The notes under the pieces: generated by a model | What the model was told of the DNA's origin: nothing | The model's input: the letters and a program-made list of their open reading frames with translations, nothing else | Databases searched by the model: none | Part shown: piece by piece, positions 10,054-17,470 of the stretch | How the letters are laid out: every line of letters begins with the position of its first letter | How positions within the stretch are numbered: position 1 is the first letter of the stretch | NCBI RefSeq assembly: GCF_000022065.1 | Contig: NC_011898.1 | Coordinates: forward strand, 2,844,501 to 2,908,500 | Direction: 5' to 3' | DNA: 64,000 nucleotides | From: Ruminiclostridium cellulolyticum H10 | GTDB lineage: Bacteria > Bacillota > Clostridia > Acetivibrionales > DSM-1351 | Program-made: the position numbers and the translations under genes

Positions 10054-13000
10054 CTATTTGTCACACATAAGCTCTAAAAGCTCAATGTACTGGTTAAACA
10101 TCTCCAGAGCCTTGTTCTTCAGAATTTTTCCGCCATTATACTCAAAGGAAAGTGTCATACCGTCAGTATCCTTGATATATTGAAGAATTATATCGTATTT
10201 TTTAAATAGACCTGTATCTGTAGTCATAAGACTTTTATTGTATATAAGCGGGCAGACGGAATAGTCCGTATTCTTGATCTCAAATTTGTCAATGTCGCTG
10301 ACATCATAAGAATCACTATTGTTTTCTTTAAATCTATCACACACTAATAAATACAGCTCAGAGAAATTCTTTACTTGTGAAATATCTATTTCCATATCGA
10401 CGATTCTATTAGGAGAACACATTACCTGAACTGAAACCTGTTCAGTCCCGGCCGCCTGTGACAGTAAATAAACATATGCTGCTATGAAAATAGTATATAC
10501 ATCAACCTTTTCACGGTGTGAAATCGCATTTAGCTTGTTTGCTGTTTCATCATCAAACCTTATTCTGAAAACTGAGTTTGGAATACTTGAATTTTTATTG
10601 CTCCTAAAGTCTTGTGGTAAATTTATGGAGCCAACAGTCAATTTTTCATCAGTATGATTCTCATCCTTCGTCAATAGGACAGCCAGCTTTGAAACGGTAG
10701 AATTATCAAAAAGATCGGTAATTTTAACTTTTCCGGGATAGATTTTTTCCAACTTTGCGTGAACCTGCATCAAGAGGATTGAATTGCCTCCCAGATCAAA
10801 AAAGTTATCATTTCTGCCAAAATAATCTTTGTCCAGAACCTGCTTCCATATATCAGCTACCAGCGTTTCCACTGAATTATCGGGCGGCTGGTATAAAGCA
10901 GCATTTCTGTCCGCCCCTGAAATCTCCTGAAGTGCTTTCCTGTCCAGTTTACCGTTTTGCGTAAACGGCAGTTTGTCCACAAAAATGAATTGGGTCGGCA
11001 CCATATAGTCAGGAAGTTCTTCTTGTAGGAATGAGCGCAGCGTTGATATCTGCAGCTCCTTCTCAGCTGCAATGTAGGCACATAGATATTTGCTGCCATC
11101 CCCATTTTCTTTGTCAATTACAGCAGCTTGCTTTATTGAACTGTGCTTTATCAGCCTGGCCTCAATTTCGCCCAGTTCAATCCTGAAGCCCCGTATTTTT
11201 ACCTGATGATCTATTCTTCCAATGTATTCAATATTTCCGTCAGGCAGCCATTTACCCGAATCACCTGTTTTGTACATAACTTTTCCCTGTTCAAACGGAT
11301 CAGGCACGAATTTTTGTTGTGTCAGCTCAGGCCTATTAAGGTACCCTCTTGCCACGCCATCTCCTGACAAACATATCTCCCCGGTCACTCCTATCGGCAT
11401 GGGCTGATTGTATTTATTTAAAATATACACCCTTGTGTTTGCTATTGGACGGCCTATAAGGATATTTTCAGCTTTTTGTAAATTTCTGAATACCGTGGAA
11501 GCAACACTGTTCTCTGTGGGGCCGTATTCATTCACCAACTCCAGATCTTCTCTTTTTTGCAAACTCTTTGTAGCTAGCTTAGCCGGAACTTTTTCTCCTG
11601 CCAGTGTTACAACCTTCAGACTTTCCATATCATTACCGCTCAGGTAATCCTGTATAGCCGTATATAACGTAGGGACACATATAAAATGGGTTATTTTTTT
11701 CCCCACTATATGTTCTTTTATTCTCATCAGATTTATTACTTCTATATCATCTGGAAGAACAACCATAGCCCCGGATACAATTGGAGTGAAAAAGCTGGTC
11801 AGAAATCCGTCAAAGCAGTGGGAAAACAATTGTAATACAGCATCTTCTTCATTCATGCTATATTCCGCTTTTCTCCATTGTATTGTATTAGTAATGCTTT
11901 TGTGCTCTACCATTACTCCTTTTGGTTTTCCCATGGAGCCGGAAGTATATATTATGTATGCCAGATCATTTTCACTGTTTAGTTTATCAAGATTGTTGCT
12001 ATCACCTTTATACAATCCACAATCATCTATATCTATTGTTGTTACATCTGTCCTTATTTTACTTATCAGATGGCTTTGGCACAGCAATATATCAGCACCG
12101 CTGTCTTCAAGAATATTACGCAGCCTCTCATCAGGGTATCCTGCATCTATAGGTAGATATGCACCTCCTGATTTTAGAATTCCAATAATACCAATAACCA
12201 TTTCAATGGAGCTGTTTGCCATAATTCCCACTATGGTTTCCCTTTTCACACCTGCATTTCTTAAGTGCCTTGCCAATTGATTTGCCTTCTCGTTTAATTC
12301 ACGATATGTGAATCTTGCAGTTATAAATTTATTGTGTTTTCTTTCCTCATATGATTTCAACCTATCATTTACGTCAAAATAATGTTTGCTGATTTCCAAA
12401 TTGAGTTTCTCGTCCATAAAATCTATAAACGGGTAGTTTATACTGGACAAGTCCGGGTATTGTTTTAGCTTCATATTTTTTTTGCTATATGTCAGGTAGT
12501 CATCAAAGCAACGAGCACTGGATTTCAGCCCATAATTGACTGCACTTTCAGCAAGGTCTGCACCGGGCTGTGCATGAAGCTTTCCCCAGTCAAGTCCCTT
12601 AAAGAATGGATACCTTTCCAGTATACTTTCAAGCATATGAATGCTCTCAGAAGCGTCTTCCACTGTAAAGAAAGGCAGTCCTGCTATTAAATTTATCTTG
12701 ACTTCTATGTTGTCAAATTCAGAACAGTTGTTAAAGAACTTCAATATTTGTTCATTTTCAGGCTGAGGTTTGACCATTCCCTGTTCGTTGAGCTGATTTC
12801 TATGTCTCTCGGACAGGCTACATAAGTCTATGTTAAGGTTTACGTATTTAAAGGTTTGGGAAATCAGTCTTATTACTTTCTTATCGGGCAAGGTCCAGAA
12901 GTAGAAAGAGCAAAAATGTTTTTTAAGGTCTATTCCTTCCCAAATACTTTTGTAGTACTCCAAAGTGTCAGATCCGGCTACCTCAAAATCAAACATAAAT

Positions 13001-15735
13001 GTGGAGGTATAGCCCATGACCGCACTGATATCTTTTCTAACCTCTTCCGGTCTCCGCAAAAACGGCTTTACTCTTCCGAATGTTCTCTTTTGTGCTGTTC
13101 TGCACCCTCCACAGTAAAAGCAATTCGCATAACAGCCCTTACCGGTGAAAATATAGAAGTACTGAGAATATAGTGGGTCCTCCTTGCGTACAAAGATCTT
13201 ATCCATATGAGACAGATATATATCATGTGAATTTTCTTCATTTTGAATGTAACTTATCTCATTTATTACAATTTTTCCATTTATTTTATAAGCACAATTA
13301 GGAATATATTCTGCCTTTTGACATATTTTCAAAAGCGGTAATTCACCGTCTCCCAGAATAATATAATCCACATGCTTATTCCCCGTTAACTCCCTCCAGT
13401 AGTAGGATGCTGTATTACCTCCTATCACTACAGATATTCCCGGATCATATTCTTTGACTATTTTGCATATTTCCAAAGAACGTGCAATGTGAGGAAACCA
13501 TTTCATACTTATTCCCACCAGCTTGGGCTTAATTGTACGCAAAAGTTCTCCTATATTCTCTTTTAATTCCTCATTAGTACCTGTAGTGTCATTCCACTGA
13601 CAATACGCTTCTATGCCATTCCTTCTCAGATATGAGGCAAGATATAATATCCCCGTTGACGCAGTTCCTGTAGTATCCCCCAAAAGCAGTACCGGTGCAA
13701 TACTATCCCCAGGGTCAGCTTGTCCCGCTATCGCTTTTATATCGGTCTGTATCTCCCTGTTTTCCCGGTTACCTGCTTCATATTCTTCAATACAGCAACT
13801 ATCTGAACAGGTTAATAATTTGTCTGTGCCTACAATATGCAACAAGTTACAAATATCCAGCTCTATTAGTAGCTTAATGAAATCCATGAAACTCTTTGAT
13901 ATATTAAAAATCTTTTTGTTCCATTTAAAATAATCTTTTATAATGTCTGATTTACTTCTAAGAATAATATAATTCTTTTCATTCATTGCCAAGGATTCAT
14001 AGATTTGCTTTAAAGTACTGGTTCCGTCAAACAGTTTTAAAGCCGACAGTACAGGTGTACTTATTACGACAATATTGCCTTTATTTGTTTTCACCATTCT
14101 CAGGTCTTCACTTTTTTCAACAATGTTTCTATTGCTAAACAGGTTCTGAGAATCAAACAAGTGAATGTATTCATTCTTTGAGTAAACACAATCCTCCAGC
14201 ACCTTTATCAAAGATGGACTGATTTTCCCTGCAAGTACTTTATTATATACATCTCCCAGTGCCATATCAAAACAAACCGCTATACTGTCGGGTGTTCGTT
14301 CTACCTGCTCCTCAAATAATTCAAAAAGGGTTTTACCCTTTTCATACGGGGTAGCTGTATCGTTAAATTCATTCAAAATACACTTTGTCTCTGAATCCTT
14401 AACAATACTAATTTCAGAGAACTCACGGAAGGGATTTTCCACTATATCCTTCAGTATATCCACAAAAACCCTGCTGATATTTGTTATTGAGGATTCTTCG
14501 AAAGCATTGGAATTGTACGTCAGTGCCAACCTTATATTTTGTGTCAGCATGGAAACCTCAACAGTAAGGTCAAAGTCAGTCATTTCTTTGATAGAATATG
14601 AAATTATTGACAGACCGGGACCTTTTTCTGTAAGCATTCTGTCAATAGGATAATTTTCTACTATAACAATTGAGTCAAACAGTGTGCTGCTTTTATCTAC
14701 CTCACTATAGGATTTTATATCAACAAGTGCAGTACTTCCAAACTCTTCCCTGTCTCTCACTGCCTTATCAACCGCTTTTAATAAGTCAAATATTTTAGTA
14801 TCTCCGTTACTATTTATTCTCAGCGGAATGGTGTTAATAAATAAACCTACTATATTTTCAACATTCTTGATACTTGACTGCCTTCCTGATATGGTAGTCC
14901 CAAATAAAACATCATCTACATCAGAATATTTTTGCAGCAGAATCCCCCAAGTACAATACATGAGGGTTGCAATAGTTATTTCATTGTGCGTTGAAAAAGT
15001 TACTACACTGTCGGCTAATTCAGCAGGAAAAATACTGACATGTTTGCCTGCCTTAAAAGCATCTGTACCTATACTACAATAGGGAAGGCTTGTCTTTTTA
15101 TCAAACCCCTTTAAATATTCAAACCAGTACTCTTTCTGTCTGTCCTTTGGCTGTTCCAAACACCACCGTATAAAATCTTCGTACTTTCCCTTAACCGTTC
15201 TTTGTATTTCTCTTCCTTCACTGAAAGCGTTATAAGCATTTAAGAATTCCTTAATTAAAATACCATTGCTCCAACCATCAAATAAAATATGATGATATGT
15301 GAGAACCATTTCTTGTTCATTTTCGTTAATTCTCAGTAGTGAAACCCTGAAAGGATTTATTTCAAGGTCTACTCCGGTTTCCCAGTCACTTTTTAAAAAA
15401 CATTCTCTGGAATCAGATAAATTATCGTCCTTCTTATCCATGAAGTCATAAAATTCTATTGGAATTTCAAATTCTCTTTGAACTATCTGTACAGGTTTTT
15501 CTATCCCCTTCCACCTGAAAACAGTTCTTAAGGCAGTATTAGTCTCAGCAACGTGTTTCCATGCTTTTCTAAATATATCGGGGTCCAGACACCCTGACAG
15601 CTTCAGGCATAACTGCTCTATATACAAGCCACTTTCAGGATTATTTATGTAATCAAATAACATTCCAAATTGCATATGGCTCAAAGACAACATGTTCTCT
15701 ACATTTTCTCTTGATATCTTAGTTGACTGTATCAA
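10054..15735 (-). CDS. NRPS C-A-PCP with a B12/radical SAM module inserted in its tyrosine-type A domain
   Basis: A 1893-residue protein from a TTG start with an AGGTGG ribosome site. Domains: condensation about 14-450 with HHILFDG at 148-154; start of an adenylation domain about 468-490 (FELFEEQVERTPD); an insertion about 491-1137; the A domain resumes at FTYRELNEKANQ (1142 on) with TSGSMGKPKG at 1264-1273 and NEYGPTEN at 1402-1409; PCP with Ser1652 in LGGNS; then about 1700-1893, which resembles only the second lobe of a condensation domain and lacks HHxxxDG. Selectivity residues aligned to GrsA read D-G-T-I-T-A-E-V-A-K, the published tyrosine code. The insertion falls in the loop just before core motif A1, where A domains normally run straight from the 'A-V-V-F' strand into 'LTYREL'. 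It sits directly after the stand-alone radical SAM gene and before the PKS. I infer that it loads Tyr and that the inserted enzyme modifies it, probably by C-methylation. Confidence 0.92.
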   Translation of the reverse strand: MIQSTKISRENVENMLSLSHMQFGMLFDYINNPESGLYIEQLCLKLSGCLDPDIFRKAWKHVAETNTALRTVFRWKGIEKPVQIVQREFEIPIEFYDFMDKKDDNLSDSRECFLKSDWETGVDLEINPFRVSLLRINENEQEMVLTYHHILFDGWSNGILIKEFLNAYNAFSEGREIQRTVKGKYEDFIRWCLEQPKDRQKEYWFEYLKGFDKKTSLPYCSIGTDAFKAGKHVSIFPAELADSVVTFSTHNEITIATLMYCTWGILLQKYSDVDDVLFGTTISGRQSSIKNVENIVGLFINTIPLRINSNGDTKIFDLLKAVDKAVRDREEFGSTALVDIKSYSEVDKSSTLFDSIVIVENYPIDRMLTEKGPGLSIISYSIKEMTDFDLTVEVSMLTQNIRLALTYNSNAFEESSITNISRVFVDILKDIVENPFREFSEISIVKDSETKCILNEFNDTATPYEKGKTLFELFEEQVERTPDSIAVCFDMALGDVYNKVLAGKISPSLIKVLEDCVYSKNEYIHLFDSQNLFSNRNIVEKSEDLRMVKTNKGNIVVISTPVLSALKLFDGTSTLKQIYESLAMNEKNYIILRSKSDIIKDYFKWNKKIFNISKSFMDFIKLLIELDICNLLHIVGTDKLLTCSDSCCIEEYEAGNRENREIQTDIKAIAGQADPGDSIAPVLLLGDTTGTASTGILYLASYLRRNGIEAYCQWNDTTGTNEELKENIGELLRTIKPKLVGISMKWFPHIARSLEICKIVKEYDPGISVVIGGNTASYYWRELTGNKHVDYIILGDGELPLLKICQKAEYIPNCAYKINGKIVINEISYIQNEENSHDIYLSHMDKIFVRKEDPLYSQYFYIFTGKGCYANCFYCGGCRTAQKRTFGRVKPFLRRPEEVRKDISAVMGYTSTFMFDFEVAGSDTLEYYKSIWEGIDLKKHFCSFYFWTLPDKKVIRLISQTFKYVNLNIDLCSLSERHRNQLNEQGMVKPQPENEQILKFFNNCSEFDNIEVKINLIAGLPFFTVEDASESIHMLESILERYPFFKGLDWGKLHAQPGADLAESAVNYGLKSSARCFDDYLTYSKKNMKLKQYPDLSSINYPFIDFMDEKLNLEISKHYFDVNDRLKSYEERKHNKFITARFTYRELNEKANQLARHLRNAGVKRETIVGIMANSSIEMVIGIIGILKSGGAYLPIDAGYPDERLRNILEDSGADILLCQSHLISKIRTDVTTIDIDDCGLYKGDSNNLDKLNSENDLAYIIYTSGSMGKPKGVMVEHKSITNTIQWRKAEYSMNEEDAVLQLFSHCFDGFLTSFFTPIVSGAMVVLPDDIEVINLMRIKEHIVGKKITHFICVPTLYTAIQDYLSGNDMESLKVVTLAGEKVPAKLATKSLQKREDLELVNEYGPTENSVASTVFRNLQKAENILIGRPIANTRVYILNKYNQPMPIGVTGEICLSGDGVARGYLNRPELTQQKFVPDPFEQGKVMYKTGDSGKWLPDGNIEYIGRIDHQVKIRGFRIELGEIEARLIKHSSIKQAAVIDKENGDGSKYLCAYIAAEKELQISTLRSFLQEELPDYMVPTQFIFVDKLPFTQNGKLDRKALQEISGADRNAALYQPPDNSVETLVADIWKQVLDKDYFGRNDNFFDLGGNSILLMQVHAKLEKIYPGKVKITDLFDNSTVSKLAVLLTKDENHTDEKLTVGSINLPQDFRSNKNSSIPNSVFRIRFDDETANKLNAISHREKVDVYTIFIAAYVYLLSQAAGTEQVSVQVMCSPNRIVDMEIDISQVKNFSELYLLVCDRFKENNSDSYDVSDIDKFEIKNTDYSVCPLIYNKSLMTTDTGLFKKYDIILQYIKDTDGMTLSFEYNGGKILKNKALEMFNQYIELLELMCDK
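12325..14265 (-). other. Inserted domain block: PqqD-like segment + cobalamin-binding + radical SAM
   Basis: This is the part of the NRPS above (residues about 491-1137) that does not belong to an ordinary adenylation domain. Residues about 545-635 contain a segment with the look of a PqqD/RRE-like winged helix (LKLFDGTSTLKQIYESL followed by a helix ending LLIELDICNLL). Residues about 680-805 form a B12-binding-type Rossmann domain (VLLLGDTTG, LVGIS, VVIGGNTA, DYIILGDGE). Residues about 860-1110 are a radical SAM barrel with the canonical C868-xxx-C872-xx-C875 cluster motif (GCYANCFYCGGC). The B12 domain lacks an obvious DxHxxG, which is usual for cobalamin-binding radical SAM methyltransferases. 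The reading frame is continuous on both sides, so this is a true in-frame domain insertion and not two genes joined by error. The PqqD assignment is tentative; the radical SAM call is firm. Confidence 0.85.
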
Positions 15736-15771
15736 ACGTTACCCACCTTTATTTTTTATTTCTTAATAGTT

Positions 15772-17409
15772 CTACTCAATATTTAAAAAATACTCAGCAA
15801 TTTGTAAATCAATACGTACCAGGCTGGTAAATAGCTTATTCTTTTCATTATTTAACCTTGAGGCAACTTCTTTTATGTAGGAAGCATTCAGCAATTCAGA
15901 CGATATATTATTTGCCTTTTCAATATCCCAATTTTCCTGTGCTAAATCCAATAGAGATTTAAACCATTTTGCCATTGAGCTGTTTATTTCTGAGCAGTTA
16001 TTTCTGTGATTGACAATAAAGTCATTTAAGATATTCCGGGCTTTTTCATATTGTTTTGCGGCAAACTGTCTTTTCAGATATATTAGCAGTGTTTGAAACT
16101 GGCAAGAATAGTAATTTATGAGCCTTAAGGAGTAGTCACTTTCCTTGTCCAGATAATTAGTATAATCAGAAAGATAATTATAAAAAGGTGTAATCCTTTC
16201 ATCAACAAATTTATATCCGTATTCATTATACTCAGGGGATAACAGCAATAGATTATCTTCTTTTATTTTTTCATATAGTACTGTGCCGGTAAATATTTTT
16301 ACCCTGCTGATAACTAAGTGTATAATGTTTGCAAATTGATATTCTTCCATAAATTCTATATTACTTCGTAAACCCTCAAAGGTAGAATATGGATTAAAAT
16401 TTATAAATCCTGGTACAACATTTATTTCATATTTTCTACAAGCCTCTGCTGCTCTGACATTGTCCGAAACTGAAGCATACTTCTGGTAGAATTTTAAGTC
16501 GTATTCATTAGCAGACTCATAACCTATACATGCTCCGCATAATCCTGACTTTTTTAATAAATCAATCAAAGCCTCATCCGCTTTTCTGAAAAACTCAGCA
16601 CGCAGATCAACAAAATATGAAATATTGAGCCGTCGCCTAATTATTTCTTCTGCAATACCACGTACTCTTTTCAGGTTAATACCTGGATCTTCAAAGCTTC
16701 CGTCAATGAAATTAAATGTTCTGACTCCATATTCCTTTACAATATATTCCATCTCATCAACAACATCTATGGGTTCCCTGCCTCTCCACTTCTTCCAGAA
16801 TAACTGGGAAGCACAAAAACTGCATTTTCCTGTACAACCTCTGGAGGACGAGATAACTGCAGTCTTTAATTTGTTTTCTTTTAATATATCTCTTGCAGGC
16901 CATGGTAGGTCTCCGATATTTTCTATCAGATTTCTTGGGGGATTAACTATAATACCTTCTGTACTTCTATATATTAACCCCTCAATATTTTCCAAACTCT
17001 TACCCTTATTCAGATGTTCAACCAGCTCCAGCCATGTAAGCTCGCCTTCTCCTCTGATTACAAAATCTATTAGCGGAATCTGTTCCATTATTTCTCTGAA
17101 ATTGTATGTTGGCAGTGTGCCCCCGATACAAAATAATGTATCCGGCATTATATTGTGAATTGCTTCAACAACTCTGCAAACACCATTTTTAGAAATATCG
17201 TACATCGGCAAGCCTACTATATTGGGCTTGAATTCTTCGATTCTTTTATAGTCAATGTTATCCTCAGACTGTCCTAATAATAAAGCTTCAAAACCACTTT
17301 GCCTTAAATAAGATGCAATATAAGAGATTCCTATTTCCTCAAAAGTTTCTCTCATTCCATAACAATATACTGACAGCAGCAGTATTTTTATCTTTTTTTC
17401 ACTGCACAT
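15772..17409 (-). CDS. Cobalamin-binding radical SAM enzyme
   Basis: About 545 residues from the ATG at 17409, which has GGGAGAGGTG upstream; an in-frame upstream GTG at 17448 extends the ORF but has no ribosome site. An N-terminal B12-binding-type domain (about 7-150: IKILLLSVY, IGISYIASYLR, CIGG, FVIRGEGE) is followed by a radical SAM domain with C192-xxx-C196-xx-C199 (GCTGKCSFC). The C-terminal ~170 residues are helical and not recognised. Family members (class B radical SAM methyltransferases and relatives) methylate unactivated carbon or rearrange carbon skeletons using cobalamin and SAM. Placed 36 bp before the NRPS that carries its own radical SAM module, it is likely a second tailoring enzyme for the same assembly line, acting on the Tyr unit, a ketide carbon or a later residue. 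The exact reaction cannot be told from the sequence. Confidence 0.88.
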   Translation of the reverse strand: MCSEKKIKILLLSVYCYGMRETFEEIGISYIASYLRQSGFEALLLGQSEDNIDYKRIEEFKPNIVGLPMYDISKNGVCRVVEAIHNIMPDTLFCIGGTLPTYNFREIMEQIPLIDFVIRGEGELTWLELVEHLNKGKSLENIEGLIYRSTEGIIVNPPRNLIENIGDLPWPARDILKENKLKTAVISSSRGCTGKCSFCASQLFWKKWRGREPIDVVDEMEYIVKEYGVRTFNFIDGSFEDPGINLKRVRGIAEEIIRRRLNISYFVDLRAEFFRKADEALIDLLKKSGLCGACIGYESANEYDLKFYQKYASVSDNVRAAEACRKYEINVVPGFINFNPYSTFEGLRSNIEFMEEYQFANIIHLVISRVKIFTGTVLYEKIKEDNLLLLSPEYNEYGYKFVDERITPFYNYLSDYTNYLDKESDYSLRLINYYSCQFQTLLIYLKRQFAAKQYEKARNILNDFIVNHRNNCSEINSSMAKWFKSLLDLAQENWDIEKANNISSELLNASYIKEVASRLNNEKNKLFTSLVRIDLQIAEYFLNIE

Positions 17410-17470
17410 TATGGCACCTCTCCCCTGTTTATTTAAATTTTGGTACACTAAGCTGCATATTTTTCTCTAT

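Noticed and set aside
12325-14265. Reading the radical SAM block as a separate gene
   Set aside because: The frame is continuous through both junctions, there is no ribosome site or stop, and the A domain is incomplete without the sequence on both sides.
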